NCBI RefSeq assembly: GCF_002921135.1
Contig: NZ_PQVJ01000011.1
Coordinates: forward strand, 62,001-126,000
Reading direction: 5' to 3'
Source of the DNA: Avibacterium gallinarum
Lineage (GTDB): Bacteria > Pseudomonadota > Gammaproteobacteria > Enterobacterales > Pasteurellaceae
Length of the DNA: 64,000 nt
Both the position numbers and the translations under genes were made by a program. Below the pieces are notes generated by a model. It was not told the origin of the DNA. It ran no database searches and was given only the letters and a program-made list of their open reading frames with translations. Of this stretch, positions 36,664-46,688 are shown piece by piece (position 1 is the stretch's first letter; every line of letters starts with the position of its first letter).

Positions 36664-37009
36664 CGTTCCTCCAAGATATTTAAGTGAAACCCTGTAGAAA
36701 ATGATATGACACTTTTCATTTTAAAACTGTGAAATAGCTCACATAATATAAAATATATGATTATTTTTTTTGAAAAAGCATTTCAATAAATATCATTGCA
36801 TTAGTAAAAATGAAACAAAGTAAAGAGTGTTAGAAATAATACTTTGATACAATGTATCATCGTCTTCTTTTAATGGCACTATAGCTATACTTTAGGCGAG
36901 AAAGATTCCACCTACGCGTCTTTATTTCATAGATTTCATTTGAATATTGTTTTTTCCTATCTATAATAATGAAATTCAAGAAAATAATTTACACATATAG
37001 GATACCTCA
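36664..37009. other. Divergent intergenic region between the sulfatase gene and tyrS
   Basis: 346 bases without a gene. It holds the CRP site listed separately and an AT-rich remainder. I see no tRNA, T-box-like element, riboswitch or reading frame of note. The tyrS promoter must lie in its right half, but no consensus pair stands out. Confidence 0.5.
36728..36743 (-). promoter_or_regulatory. CRP-cAMP binding site upstream of the sulfatase gene
   Basis: TGTGAAATAGCTCACA matches the CRP core TGTGA-N6-TCACA exactly, centred about 73 bases upstream of the sulfatase ATG. Pasteurellaceae CRP recognises the same core as E. coli. Distance and lack of other genes on that side suggest activation of the sulfatase when preferred sugars are scarce. 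Confidence 0.8.
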
Positions 37010-38209
37010 ATGACTGATCTCTCACCTTTGCTTGCCGAGCAGCTTGCTGAACTTAAACGCGGCACAGATCAACTTTTTTCAGAACAAGATTTAATCGAAA
37101 AACTTAAAGAAAACCGTCCGTTACGCATTAAATTAGGTGCTGATCCAACCGCACCCGACATTCACTTAGGACATACTGTGGTGTTGAATAAATTACGCCA
37201 ATTCCAAAATTTTGGGCATCACGTGATGTTTTTGATTGGTGATTTCACGGCCACCGTGGGCGATCCATCGGGTAAAAACGCAACCCGCCCGCCACTTTCT
37301 CGCGAAGATGTGTTACGCAATGCGGAAACCTATAAAGAGCAAATTTTCAAAATCCTTGATCCTGAAAAAACAGAAATCGTGTTCAACTCTGATTGGTTAG
37401 GACAATTAGGCACGGTAGGAATGATCCGCCTTGCCTCCAATTACACCGTGGCGCGTATGCTTGAGCGTGATGATTTCAAAAAGCGTTTTAGCAATAATCA
37501 GCCGATTGCAATTCACGAATTTATCTATCCATTATTACAAGGCCACGATTCCGTGCATTTGAAAGCCGATGTGGAATTAGGTGGCACAGACCAAACGTTC
37601 AATTTGCTGATCGGGCGTGAACTGCAAAAATCAGACGGTCAAAAACCGCAAGTCGCCATCACCTTGCCACTGCTTGTGGGCTTAGACGGCGAGAAAAAAA
37701 TGTCGAAATCTCTCGGCAACTACATCGGCGTAACGGAAGCACCTAATGAAATGTTCGGCAAAATTATGTCGATTTCTGATGAATTAATGTGGGATTGGTA
37801 CGACTTGCTTTCTTTCCGTCCACTCAGCGAAATTGCTCAGTTCAAACAAGAAGTAGCAGAAGGACGCAACCCGCGTGATATTAAGGTGTTATTAGCGAAA
37901 GAAATCACTGCTCGCTTCCACTCCGAAGCCGAGGCAGACGCCGCAGAACAGGCGTTCATTAACCGTTTCCAAAAAGGGGCGATCCCAGATGAAATACCAG
38001 AATTTACTTTTGAAGGGGAAATCGGCTTGGCAAACCTGTTAAAAGAAGCAGGCTTAGTGAGCTCAACTTCAGAAGCCATTCGTATGGTAAACCAAGGTGG
38101 GGTGAAAATTGACGGTGAAAAAGTTGAAGATGCGAAAGCTGTGATTTCAGCATCCACTGCGGTGTATCAAGTGGGCAAACGCAAATTTGCACGCGTTACC
38201 GTGAAATAA
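37010..38209 (+). CDS. tyrS: Tyrosyl-tRNA synthetase
   Basis: A class I synthetase of 399 residues with HLGH (52-55) as the HIGH motif, KKMSKSLGN as KMSKS, and a C-terminal S4 RNA-binding domain ([29 protein letters not shown]). It loads tyrosine onto its tRNA. The sequence [22 protein letters not shown] is of the TyrZ-like branch found in Haemophilus rather than the E. coli TyrS branch. It is a single-gene unit with its own terminator 13 bases after the stop. Confidence 0.97.
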   Translation: MTDLSPLLAEQLAELKRGTDQLFSEQDLIEKLKENRPLRIKLGADPTAPDIHLGHTVVLNKLRQFQNFGHHVMFLIGDFTATVGDPSGKNATRPPLSREDVLRNAETYKEQIFKILDPEKTEIVFNSDWLGQLGTVGMIRLASNYTVARMLERDDFKKRFSNNQPIAIHEFIYPLLQGHDSVHLKADVELGGTDQTFNLLIGRELQKSDGQKPQVAITLPLLVGLDGEKKMSKSLGNYIGVTEAPNEMFGKIMSISDELMWDWYDLLSFRPLSEIAQFKQEVAEGRNPRDIKVLLAKEITARFHSEAEADAAEQAFINRFQKGAIPDEIPEFTFEGEIGLANLLKEAGLVSSTSEAIRMVNQGGVKIDGEKVEDAKAVISASTAVYQVGKRKFARVTVK

Positions 38210-38222
38210 AAGTTGAATGTTA

Positions 38223-38248
38223 GGCGTATGAAAATACGCCTTCTTTTT
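38223..38248 (+). terminator. Intrinsic terminator of tyrS
   Basis: GGCGTAT pairs with ATACGCC around a GAAA tetraloop, followed by TTCTTTTT. Confidence 0.85.
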
Positions 38249-38384
38249 ACCAGCAAGCTAAATGGATTTTGCAAGTCATTGAAAGATCAGCAACATTTCC
38301 ATATAAAAATACAGTGTAATAAAACGTAAAATAAAAGTGCGGTAAAAAAATTAGCCATTTTTAATATTATCAATAGGTGGAATT

Positions 38385-39314
38385 ATGTCAGAAAAAATTT
38401 GGGTATTAGGCGATGCGGTGGTGGATTTAATCCCCGATGGCGAACAGCATTATTTACGCTGTGCCGGTGGCGCGCCAGCCAATGTGTCAGTGGGAGTAGC
38501 ACGGCTCGGCGGTGAAAGCGGTTTTATCGGCAAAGTGGGCAAAGATCCCTTAGGCGAATTTATGCAACAAACCTTGCAGCAAGAAAAAGTGGATACCACT
38601 TTTATGACCTTAGATCCCGCGCAACGCACTTCTACCGTGGTGGTGGGATTAGATCAAGGTGAACGCAGTTTTACCTTTATGGTTAATCCAAGTGCGGATC
38701 AATTTTTGCAAGTTTCTGAATTACCTGCCTTTTCGCAAGGGCAATGGCTGCACTGCTGTTCCATTGCATTAATCAACGATCCTTCCCGCACGGCAACCTT
38801 CACTGCGATGAAAAATATTCGTCAGGCACAAGGTTATGTGTCTTTCGATCCCAATTTGCGTGAAAGCCTATGGCAAAGCCTTGATGAAATGCGTGAAGTG
38901 GTGATGCAAGCGGTCGCTTTAGCCGATGTGCTGAAATTTTCGGAAGAAGAACTCACTTTCCTAACCCAAACTGACAGCCTTGAAAAAGCCTTTGAAAAAA
39001 TCACCGCACTTTATCCGCAAAAACTGATTATCGTGACCCTAGGCAAAGAAGGGGCGCTTTACCATTTCAACGGCACAAAAGAAATTGTGGCAGGCAAAGC
39101 GTTACAACCTGTGGATACCACAGGCGCAGGTGATGCCTTTGTGGGCGGTTTATTAGCAGGGCTTTCGCAAAATCCTGATTGGCAAAGCAATCACGAAACG
39201 CTCGTGAAAATCTTACGCCAAGCCAATGCCTGCGGTGCATTAGCCACCACGGCAAAAGGCGCGATGTCTGCCCTACCGAACCACGAACAATTACACGCGT
39301 TTTTAAGCGAATAG
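38385..39314 (+). CDS. scrK: Fructokinase (PfkB family)
   Basis: A sugar kinase of 309 residues: WVLGDAVVDLIPDG at the N terminus, CAGGAPANVSVGVARLGG (substrate-binding GG motif), FDPNLRESLW, and the catalytic DTTGAGDAFVGGLLAGL with the anion hole and catalytic D. It phosphorylates fructose to fructose-6-phosphate. scrB follows after 18 bases, so the pair feeds both halves of sucrose-6-phosphate into glycolysis. An AGGTGG site precedes the ATG. Neither a sucrose PTS permease nor a ScrR repressor is adjacent. Confidence 0.93.
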   Translation: MSEKIWVLGDAVVDLIPDGEQHYLRCAGGAPANVSVGVARLGGESGFIGKVGKDPLGEFMQQTLQQEKVDTTFMTLDPAQRTSTVVVGLDQGERSFTFMVNPSADQFLQVSELPAFSQGQWLHCCSIALINDPSRTATFTAMKNIRQAQGYVSFDPNLRESLWQSLDEMREVVMQAVALADVLKFSEEELTFLTQTDSLEKAFEKITALYPQKLIIVTLGKEGALYHFNGTKEIVAGKALQPVDTTGAGDAFVGGLLAGLSQNPDWQSNHETLVKILRQANACGALATTAKGAMSALPNHEQLHAFLSE

Positions 39315-39332
39315 CGAATAAGGAGAACGCCA

Positions 39333-40784
39333 ATGATCATTTTCAATGAAGGGAAATATAAAAGCCTTTACGCTGCCGAGCAAGGCGAGTTAGAAAAAAT
39401 CGCTCAAACCGTGGCGCAAGATCAGGATTTTCGCCCTGTTTATCATCTTGCACCACCAACGGGCCTGCTTAACGATCCGAACGGTTTGATTTTTGATGGC
39501 GAAAAATATCATCTTTTCTATCAATGGTATCCCTTTGATGCCCTACACGGAATGAAACATTGGCAGCATTTCATCACGCAAGATTTCAAACAATTTAGCC
39601 AAGCAGATTTGCTTGTGCCTTGCGAATTATATGAAAGCCACGGCTGCTATTCAGGCGGTGCAGTGAAAATTGGCGATCAAATCGCTGTTTTCTACACGGG
39701 CAACACTAGGCGTCCAAGCGATAATCAGCGCGTGCCTTATCAAAATCTGGCGATTTTCAGCAAAGACGGAAAATTATTAAGCAAGCGTCCGCTTATCGAA
39801 CAAGCCCCCCAAGGCTACACCGAACACGTTCGCGATCCCAAACCGTTTCTCACTAAAGACGGCAAAATCCGCTTTATCTGCGGTGCGCAACGGGAAAATC
39901 TCACCGGTACGGCACTCGTGTTTGAAATGGATAATTTAGCCGACACCCCACGTTTATTAGGTGAACTTGCCCTACCCGCTTTTGATAATCAAGGCGTGTT
40001 TATGTGGGAATGCCCTGACTTATCGCAAATGGGCGATAAATCGCTCTTTATTTGGTCGCCACAGGGCAAAGCGCGTGAGCTCGAGCAATATCAAAATAAT
40101 TACCACGCGGTCTATGCTCTGGGAGAGCTTGCCGATCGCCAATTCCACGCAGAACAGATTGCAGAACTGGATCAAGGCTTTGATTTCTATGCCCCACAAA
40201 CCTTTTCAGGCACGCAAACAATGCTGTTAGGCTGGGTGGGGTTGCCTGATTTAAGCTACCCTACGGATCTCTACAAATGGCATTCAATGCTTTCAATGCC
40301 ACGTCAATTACGCTTACAAGATGGCAAAATCTATCAGCAACCGATTGAAAATATTTATAAAAATCTCACCGCACTGCAATCTATTACGGTTGAAAAAGAG
40401 GCAGAGATTGCTGATTTAGATCGCGCTTATCTCAAATTTGATGCAAACGCCCAGCCGTTCAGCCTGAAATTCTTTAATAATGCACAAAATCAGCGTTTGA
40501 TACTGAGCTATGATGGGGAAATGCTGTGCTTAGATCGCAGCCAAACGGAACAAACGGATTCAATGAAATCCTTTGGCGACAAGCGTTATTGCCGCATTGA
40601 AGATTTACGCCAAGTGGAAATTTTCTTCGATCGTTCGGTGGCTGAAATTTTTCTCAACCAAGGCGAAAAAGCAATGACTTCACGCTTTTTCATCTGCGCA
40701 AGAGAAAATCAACTTTGTACAGATAAGCCACTTACATTGCAGGTGGGGTATCCAAAGAAAATTGAGGTTGATTATACAAAATAG
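39333..40784 (+). CDS. scrB: Sucrose-6-phosphate hydrolase (GH32)
   Basis: A glycoside hydrolase of 483 residues. The beta-propeller domain holds the nucleophile in LLNDPNGLIF, the transition-state stabiliser in HVRDPKPF and the acid/base in MWECPDLS. The C-terminal beta-sandwich includes DRSVAEIFLNQGEKAMTSR. It splits sucrose-6-phosphate into glucose-6-phosphate and fructose. The start has AAGGAG upstream. The gene implies uptake of sucrose by a PTS encoded elsewhere. No hairpin follows the stop, but a run of seven T lies there. Confidence 0.95.
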   Translation: MIIFNEGKYKSLYAAEQGELEKIAQTVAQDQDFRPVYHLAPPTGLLNDPNGLIFDGEKYHLFYQWYPFDALHGMKHWQHFITQDFKQFSQADLLVPCELYESHGCYSGGAVKIGDQIAVFYTGNTRRPSDNQRVPYQNLAIFSKDGKLLSKRPLIEQAPQGYTEHVRDPKPFLTKDGKIRFICGAQRENLTGTALVFEMDNLADTPRLLGELALPAFDNQGVFMWECPDLSQMGDKSLFIWSPQGKARELEQYQNNYHAVYALGELADRQFHAEQIAELDQGFDFYAPQTFSGTQTMLLGWVGLPDLSYPTDLYKWHSMLSMPRQLRLQDGKIYQQPIENIYKNLTALQSITVEKEAEIADLDRAYLKFDANAQPFSLKFFNNAQNQRLILSYDGEMLCLDRSQTEQTDSMKSFGDKRYCRIEDLRQVEIFFDRSVAEIFLNQGEKAMTSRFFICARENQLCTDKPLTLQVGYPKKIEVDYTK

Positions 40785-40840
40785 CAAATAGATCTGTTTT
40801 TTTAATTTATGTAACTATAATTAGTATCAATAAGGTGGAT

Positions 40841-41089
40841 ATGGGAAAATCTGAAAAATTATTAGAAAAATTAGCTAACGCTAAAAATACCTTTATTTGG
40901 ACAGATTTACTCACCTTATTAGCTCGGTTAGGCTATGAAAAACGTGAAATGGCTGGCTCGCGCGTTAGATTTTACAACGCAGAGCTTGATCACTTAATCT
41001 TGTTACATAAACCGCACCCTGAAAATTACATCAAAGGTGGGGCGTTAAAATCAGTTAAAGAGGGATTAAAAGGAGTGGGATTACTATGA
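40841..41089 (+). CDS. hicA: HicA-family mRNA interferase toxin
   Basis: A protein of 82 residues with the dsRBD-like HicA fold: FIWTDLLTLLARLGYEKREM, GSRVRFYN, and the catalytic histidine in LLHKPHPENYIKGGALKSV. The toxin cleaves mRNA unless bound by HicB. The ATG at 40841 has AAGGTGG upstream and is preferred over a GTG two codons earlier. It overlaps hicB by 4 bases (ATGA), the usual arrangement. Confidence 0.9.
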   Translation: MGKSEKLLEKLANAKNTFIWTDLLTLLARLGYEKREMAGSRVRFYNAELDHLILLHKPHPENYIKGGALKSVKEGLKGVGLL

Positions 41090-41427
41090 CATTACTCAAA
41101 TACAAAGGCTATGTCGGCACTATAGAAGCAGATTTAGAAAATAATGTGCTATTTGGCAAATTGGCATATATCCGAGATGTGGTTACCTACGAAGCAGAAA
41201 CCTTGCCACAATTAGAGAAAGAATTTCAAACTTCTGTGGATCTGTATTTACAAGATTGCCAAGAACTTGGGCGAACGCCTGACAAACCTTTCAAAGGCGT
41301 ATTTAATGTGAGAATTAGCGAAGAACTTCACCGTAATGCCGTGTTGGCTGCGGGCGATCTGAGCTTGAATGCCTTTGTTGCCGAAGCAATTAAAGAAAAA
41401 GTAGAGCGTGCTGGCATTACAAATTAA
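41086..41427 (+). CDS. hicB: HicB-family antitoxin
   Basis: A protein of 113 residues. The degenerate RNase H-like N-terminal domain (YKGYVGTIEADLENNVLFGKL, EAETLPQLEKEFQTSVDLYLQDCQELG) binds HicA. The C-terminal ribbon-helix-helix (FNVRISEELHRNAVLAAGDLSLNAFVAEAI) binds DNA and should autorepress the pair. Translationally coupled to hicA and followed by a terminator. Placed between sucrose genes and the conserved tsaE operon, it looks like an inserted accessory module. Confidence 0.92.
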   Translation: MTLLKYKGYVGTIEADLENNVLFGKLAYIRDVVTYEAETLPQLEKEFQTSVDLYLQDCQELGRTPDKPFKGVFNVRISEELHRNAVLAAGDLSLNAFVAEAIKEKVERAGITN

Positions 41428-41465
41428 TACAATCTCGTATCATTTCCCCTACAAAATACAATAAA

Positions 41466-41492
41466 AGTGCGGTACAATTCCGCACTATTTTT
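41466..41492 (+). terminator. Intrinsic terminator of hicAB
   Basis: AGTGCGG and CCGCACT (7 base pairs, built on an uptake signal) enclose a 7-base loop and are followed by ATTTTT. It separates hicAB from tsaE, whose start is 30 bases on. Confidence 0.75.
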
Positions 41493-41521
41493 ATCTAAAA
41501 TTAGCCAATCACCGAGAAAAT

Positions 41522-41998
41522 ATGGAACAGTTTAATCAATATATTCCTGATGAAATCACAATGTGTCGCTTTGGAGCGAAATTAATGCAAATTGTTAGCC
41601 AAATGGCGACAGAAAAAGGCATTGTGATTTATTTAAACGGTGATCTTGGCGCAGGGAAAACCACCCTAAGCCGTGGAATGATCCAAGGGTTAGGCTATGA
41701 AGGTAAGGTGAAAAGCCCAACTTACACCTTGGTGGAAGAATATCATTTAGCGGGAAAATCCATTTATCATTTTGATTTATATCGTTTAAGTGATCCCGAA
41801 GAATTAGAATTTATGGGCATTCGTGATTATTTTAATGCGCAAAGTATTTGCCTAATTGAATGGTCTGAAAAAGGGCGTGGTTTACTTGCTGAGCCTGATT
41901 TGATCATTCAAATTGATTATGTTGATGATGCACGCAATCTCACTTTGCACGCCAAAAGCAAGCAAGGCGAGCAGATTATTCAACAGCTCATCGCATAA
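41522..41998 (+). CDS. tsaE: TsaE, tRNA threonylcarbamoyladenosine ATPase subunit
   Basis: A protein of 158 residues with Walker A GDLGAGKTTLSRGM (P-loop around residues 41-48), the SPTYTLVEEY switch and HFDLYRLSDPEELEFMGIRDYF. It is the ATPase that, with TsaB and TsaD, makes the t6A modification at position 37 of ANN-decoding tRNAs. It is first in the conserved run tsaE-amiB-mutL-miaA-hfq-hflX, which also contains a second position-37 enzyme, MiaA. Confidence 0.95.
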   Translation: MEQFNQYIPDEITMCRFGAKLMQIVSQMATEKGIVIYLNGDLGAGKTTLSRGMIQGLGYEGKVKSPTYTLVEEYHLAGKSIYHFDLYRLSDPEELEFMGIRDYFNAQSICLIEWSEKGRGLLAEPDLIIQIDYVDDARNLTLHAKSKQGEQIIQQLIA

Positions 41999-42049
41999 AC
42001 TGATTGATAATACCATTTAACCTAAGCTATTTTTTTGTGAAGTTTTAGA

Positions 42050-43381
42050 ATGAGAAACCTTTACCGATTTATTTACCTTTTTTTCTTATGCGGATTTGTC
42101 GCCGTTTCAAACGCTTTCGCCAATGTTTGGACGATCGCCATTGACCCCGGACACGGCGGAAAAGATCCCGGTGCAATTAGCCGTACCCAACACATTTATG
42201 AAAAAAATGTAACGCTTTCTATTGCGCGAGAACTTAAAGCCTTGTTGGATAAAGATCCCAATTTCCGCGCGGTACTAACGCGCAAAGGCGATTATTATAT
42301 TTCTGTGCCAGAACGCTCAGAGATTGCACGCAAATATAAAGCGAATTATCTGGTTTCCATTCACGCCGATTCGTCTGTTTCCCCTGATTTACGCGGTGCG
42401 TCCGTGTGGGTGCTATCCAACCGCCGCGCCAACAGCGAAATGGGGCAATGGTTGGAAGATCATGAAAAGCGTTCTGAGTTATTAGGCGGCGCAGGTTCGG
42501 TGCTAGCTTCACATAAAGAGAAATATTTAGATCAAACAGTGCTAGATTTACAATTTGGCCATAGCCAACGTGTGGGCTATGAGCTTGGTTCGATTGTATT
42601 GCGCCGTTTTGCCAAAATCACCACCTTAAGCCGCAGCACACCACAACACGCCAGCCTTGGGGTGCTACGTTCGCCCGATATTCCGTCTATTTTGGTGGAA
42701 ACAGGATTTTTGTCCAATCCCGATGAAGAAAAGAAGCTCAACTCCCCTGCTTATCGTAAAAAACTGGCTCAGGTGATTTATGAAAGCCTTGTGGATTTCC
42801 GCCGCCGTTATGTGAAAAGTGACATTAATGTAGCCAAGACGCCTACGGTGAAAGAAAGTGCGGTCAAAAACTCAAACGAAAAATCACAAACGCAAATTAA
42901 AGATAGCGGACTTCGTCATAAAGTTAAAAATGGTGAAAGCCTTGGTGGATTAGCGGCAAAATATGATGTAAAAATGAGCGATATTATCGCCTTAAACAAG
43001 CTCAAACGCCGTGAATTATGGATTGGTGAAACCATTAAAATTCCTGACAATGGTAAAAATAGCAAAGCTGCAACAAGTAAAGCCGAGCCGAAAAATAGTA
43101 AAGCAACAAGCAAAACAGAAAACAAAAAAGCAGATAATAAAAAGACAGATAAGTCAAAAACCGGCAACAAAAAAGCGGATAAAACAGCGAATAAAAAGAT
43201 AAAAAGCGAGAATAACGGAAAAGATAAAACAACGCCGAAATTCCATACTGTACAAAAAGATCAAACACTGTATGCGATTTCGCGTCAATATAACATCCCT
43301 GTTCCAACGCTGTTGAAGCTCAACCCTAAATTGAAAGACGGCAAAGTGCAAACAGGGCAAAAAATCCAATTACAAAAGTAG
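42050..43381 (+). CDS. amiB: N-acetylmuramoyl-L-alanine amidase AmiB with two LysM domains
   Basis: A protein of 443 residues. A signal peptide ends near SNAFA; the Amidase_3 zinc domain ([14 protein letters not shown] with zinc [13 protein letters not shown] with E, SIHADSS, and [15 protein letters not shown] with catalytic E) spans about residues 28-250. A first LysM ([21 protein letters not shown]) is followed by a long lysine-rich low-complexity linker ([19 protein letters not shown]) and a second LysM ([19 protein letters not shown]). It splits septal peptidoglycan during cell separation. The linker region contains an in-frame uptake signal encoding ESAVK. Confidence 0.95.
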   Translation: MRNLYRFIYLFFLCGFVAVSNAFANVWTIAIDPGHGGKDPGAISRTQHIYEKNVTLSIARELKALLDKDPNFRAVLTRKGDYYISVPERSEIARKYKANYLVSIHADSSVSPDLRGASVWVLSNRRANSEMGQWLEDHEKRSELLGGAGSVLASHKEKYLDQTVLDLQFGHSQRVGYELGSIVLRRFAKITTLSRSTPQHASLGVLRSPDIPSILVETGFLSNPDEEKKLNSPAYRKKLAQVIYESLVDFRRRYVKSDINVAKTPTVKESAVKNSNEKSQTQIKDSGLRHKVKNGESLGGLAAKYDVKMSDIIALNKLKRRELWIGETIKIPDNGKNSKAATSKAEPKNSKATSKTENKKADNKKTDKSKTGNKKADKTANKKIKSENNGKDKTTPKFHTVQKDQTLYAISRQYNIPVPTLLKLNPKLKDGKVQTGQKIQLQK

Positions 43382-43389
43382 GAACGCCA

Positions 43390-45363
43390 ATGCCAATTCA
43401 AATTCTGCCACCGCAACTTGCTAACCAAATCGCTGCCGGCGAGGTGGTGGAACGTCCTGCGTCTGTGGTGAAAGAATTAGTGGAAAACAGCCTAGATGCA
43501 GGTGCGAATAAAATCCAAGTGGATATTGAAAATGGTGGCGCAAGCCTTATCCGTATTCGCGACAACGGCACAGGTATTCCGAAAGACGAACTTTCCCTTG
43601 CCCTTGCACGCCACGCCACCAGCAAAATTGCGAGCATTGAAGATTTAGAAACCATTCTAAGTTTAGGCTTTCGTGGCGAGGCATTAGCAAGTATTAGCTC
43701 AGTTTCACGCCTTACACTCACCTCGCGCACGGAAAAGCAAAAAGAAGCTTGGCAGGTTTACGCTCAAGGGCGAGAAATGGAAACCACCATCAAGCCCGCC
43801 TCTCACCCTGTTGGCACCACCGTTGAAGTCGCCAATTTATTTTTTAATACGCCTGCCAGACGTAAATTTTTACGCACCGATAAAACGGAATTTTCCCATA
43901 TTGATGAAGTGATTCGCCGCATCGCGCTTGCCAAACCGCATATTGCTTTCACGCTTACGCATAATGGCAGAATCGTGCGTCAATACAAAAGTGCGGTGGA
44001 TTTTTCGCAAAAATTAAAGCGCATTGCTGCCATTTGCGGCGATGAGTTTATTGCTCACGCCCTGCATATTGATTGGAAGCACGATGATTTGCACCTTTCT
44101 GGTTGGGTAGCTGAACCGCATTTTAAGCGGTCGCAAAACGATCTCACTTATTGCTATGTGAATGGGCGAATGGTACGTGATAAAGTGATCACCCACGCTA
44201 TTCGTCAGGCCTATGCCGATTATTTAGGCGCGGAAGAATACCCTGCTTATATTCTGTTTATTGATCTCAACCCTAACGAAGTGGACGTGAACGTTCACCC
44301 TACCAAGCACGAAGTGCGTTTTCAGCAAGCCCGTTTGGTACACGATTTTATTTATCAGGGTGTACAAAATGCCTTACAAACGAGCTTTGAATTAGGGCGT
44401 AATGAGATTACTGCGCAACAAATGTCGCCCTCAGAAACCGCCACACAACGAGAAGAAAAGACTTTCCAAGTACAAGAGCCACAAGGCTTATGGCAGCCTA
44501 ATCAGGGTTCGGCAAACCGTGCGGCAGCAGGACGCAATATTTTTCAGCCAATGCCTGATTATTCAGAACGGAATGAGCAGAACACCGCAGGGAAAAGCAC
44601 AGCTGAAAAAAATATGCCAAAAGCGTCAAAAGAAAGTACGGTAGAAAGTACGGTAGAAAAATCAGCAAAATTTACACCGCACTTTGAGCATTACGCCAAA
44701 ACGCCTGCGGTATCCAAAAAAGAACGCCAAGCCTATGGTGAATTACTACGAACAGGGGAATTGCAAAAAACCACGCAAACAGCTGCACCGAGCAATATTC
44801 AGTCTGCGCCTGAAATGCCCCTTGCACAATCTAACCATATACTACGCGCCTTAGCCTTAGTGGAAAATAAGGCCTTGTTATTACAACAAAATCAGCAATT
44901 TTATCTGTTGCCAATTAAAAAATTACAACAAACGCATATTCAATTAAGCCTGCAGCAAAATAATGTGCCGCAGCAAGCGCTGCTGATTCCCATAATGTTT
45001 CGCTTGGACACGGAACAACAAGCCCATTGGCAGCAACAAAAAGCGTTCTTTGTGCAAGCAGGTTTTGATTTTAATGAAAATCTTGCCCTGCATCGCATCA
45101 GTTTAACCAAAGTGCCGAACTGTTTGCGTCAGCAAAATTTACAGCAATGTGTGGGCAATCTGCTCAATCAAAACGTGGATAATTTCACGCAATTTTTAAC
45201 CACACTTTGTCAGCAACTGGATTATGCGGAAATTGAGATTTTCAGCGATGCGGTAAATTTGCTCAGTGAAACGGAACAACTGGCTCAGCAACAGGCAGAA
45301 TTTCATTTATCCCAGTTATTTATCGCCATTAATTGGCAAATCTATTTAGAGCAGGAACAATAA
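43390..45363 (+). CDS. mutL: DNA mismatch repair protein MutL
   Basis: A protein of 657 residues. The GHKL ATPase domain is complete: [32 protein letters not shown] and [13 protein letters not shown]. The transducer domain ends near [14 protein letters not shown] disordered linker (about residues 340-480, rich in Q, S, T, E) contains near-tandem [13 protein letters not shown] encoded by degenerate uptake signals. The C-terminal dimerisation domain lacks the DQHAxER endonuclease motif, as expected in MutH-containing gamma-proteobacteria. Starts 8 bases after amiB; its stop overlaps miaA by one base. Confidence 0.96.
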   Translation: MPIQILPPQLANQIAAGEVVERPASVVKELVENSLDAGANKIQVDIENGGASLIRIRDNGTGIPKDELSLALARHATSKIASIEDLETILSLGFRGEALASISSVSRLTLTSRTEKQKEAWQVYAQGREMETTIKPASHPVGTTVEVANLFFNTPARRKFLRTDKTEFSHIDEVIRRIALAKPHIAFTLTHNGRIVRQYKSAVDFSQKLKRIAAICGDEFIAHALHIDWKHDDLHLSGWVAEPHFKRSQNDLTYCYVNGRMVRDKVITHAIRQAYADYLGAEEYPAYILFIDLNPNEVDVNVHPTKHEVRFQQARLVHDFIYQGVQNALQTSFELGRNEITAQQMSPSETATQREEKTFQVQEPQGLWQPNQGSANRAAAGRNIFQPMPDYSERNEQNTAGKSTAEKNMPKASKESTVESTVEKSAKFTPHFEHYAKTPAVSKKERQAYGELLRTGELQKTTQTAAPSNIQSAPEMPLAQSNHILRALALVENKALLLQQNQQFYLLPIKKLQQTHIQLSLQQNNVPQQALLIPIMFRLDTEQQAHWQQQKAFFVQAGFDFNENLALHRISLTKVPNCLRQQNLQQCVGNLLNQNVDNFTQFLTTLCQQLDYAEIEIFSDAVNLLSETEQLAQQQAEFHLSQLFIAINWQIYLEQEQ

Positions 45364-46289
45364 TGTCAGCCAAACCTCGCGCGATTTTCTTAATGGGGCC
45401 AACGGCCTCAGGCAAAACAGACTTAGCGATCAAATTACGCCAACATTTCCCGGTGGAAGTGATCAGCGTGGATTCTGCATTAATTTATCGTGGAATGGAT
45501 ATTGGCACGGCAAAACCCAATGCTGAAGAACTAACACTCGCCCCGCACCGTTTGATTGATATTAAAGATCCCAGCGAAAGCTATTCTGCGGCAAATTTTC
45601 GCCAAGATGCGCTGCGTGAAATGGCGGACATCACGGCGCAAGGCAAAATTCCTTTGTTAGTGGGCGGTACAATGCTCTATTACAAAGCCCTGCTTGAAGG
45701 ACTTTCACCGTTGCCATCGGCAGATGAAAATTTGCGTCAAGAAATTGAGCAAAAAGCCGCACAAATCGGTTGGAATGGCTTGCATCAAGAACTGGCGAAA
45801 ATTGATCCTATTTCTGCGCAACGCATTAATCCGAACGATAGCCAGCGTATCAACCGCGCCTTAGAAGTGTTTTATCTCACAGGCAAATCACTCACCGAAC
45901 TCACCGAGCAAAAAGGCGAAGCACTGCCTTATGAGATCACGCAATTTGCCATTGCTCCGCAAGATCGCCAAATTTTGCACCAACGCATTGAACAGCGTTT
46001 TCATAAAATGATCGAGCAAGGCTTTCAACAAGAAGTGGAAAAACTCTATCAGCGAGGCGATTTGCACGCGGATTTGCCGTCCATTCGCTGTGTGGGCTAT
46101 CGTCAAATGTGGGAATATTTGCAAGGCGATTATGATCACGATGAAATGGTTTTTCGTGGCATTTGTGCGACACGGCAGTTGGCGAAACGGCAAATTACTT
46201 GGCTACGAGGCTGGAAAAGTCCGCTCACTTGGCTTGATAGCTTACAACCCGATAAGTCCTTCGACCAGATGACGCAAACGTTAAAATAA
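45363..46289 (+). CDS. miaA: tRNA dimethylallyltransferase MiaA
   Basis: A protein of 308 residues starting at the ATG in [21 protein letters not shown] (P-loop), [58 protein letters not shown] and [13 protein letters not shown]. It adds the dimethylallyl group to A37 of tRNAs reading UNN codons. An upstream in-frame start inside mutL is not needed. Translational coupling to mutL is likely. Confidence 0.96.
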   Translation: MSAKPRAIFLMGPTASGKTDLAIKLRQHFPVEVISVDSALIYRGMDIGTAKPNAEELTLAPHRLIDIKDPSESYSAANFRQDALREMADITAQGKIPLLVGGTMLYYKALLEGLSPLPSADENLRQEIEQKAAQIGWNGLHQELAKIDPISAQRINPNDSQRINRALEVFYLTGKSLTELTEQKGEALPYEITQFAIAPQDRQILHQRIEQRFHKMIEQGFQQEVEKLYQRGDLHADLPSIRCVGYRQMWEYLQGDYDHDEMVFRGICATRQLAKRQITWLRGWKSPLTWLDSLQPDKSFDQMTQTLK

Positions 46290-46392
46290 TTCTTGTGCAA
46301 TGATGACATTAATAAAGATTATTGCTATATTGAACATCGGAGACAATTTTGTTCCCATAATACCCTATAACTAATATAAGAAGGAAAAAAAG

Positions 46393-46686
46393 ATGGCAAA
46401 AGGACAATCATTACAAGATCCTTATTTAAACGCGTTACGCCGCGAGCGTATTCCTGTATCCATTTATTTAGTCAACGGCATTAAATTACAAGGACAAATT
46501 GAATCCTTCGATCAATTTGTGATCTTATTGAAAAACACCGTAAACCAAATGGTTTACAAACACGCAATTTCTACGGTTGTGCCTGCGCGTGCGGTTTCTC
46601 ATCACAATAACCAAGCTCACCAACAACAGCACAATGCAAACCAAGAAGTTGTTGCAGAAGCTGCCGCAGACGCACAAGCTGAATAA
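46393..46686 (+). CDS. hfq: RNA chaperone Hfq
   Basis: A protein of 97 residues: [47 protein letters not shown] (Sm1) and [19 protein letters not shown] (Sm2 with the YKHAI RNA-binding residues), then a tail rich in H, N, Q, A and E. It promotes pairing of small RNAs with mRNAs. AAGGA lies 9 bases upstream of the ATG, within a 103-base gap after miaA that may contain a promoter. A strong hairpin lies shortly downstream, inside hflX. Confidence 0.97.
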   Translation: MAKGQSLQDPYLNALRRERIPVSIYLVNGIKLQGQIESFDQFVILLKNTVNQMVYKHAISTVVPARAVSHHNNQAHQQQHNANQEVVAEAAADAQAE

Positions 46687-46688
46687 TT

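Noticed and set aside
40835-41427. hicAB as part of a prophage
   Set aside because: No integrase, phage structural gene, tRNA or attachment repeat is nearby; the pair sits alone between housekeeping genes.
44632-44660. A tandem repeat in mutL as a phase-variation tract
   Set aside because: The unit occurs about twice, keeps the frame and consists of degenerate uptake signals, so slippage would not switch the gene off.
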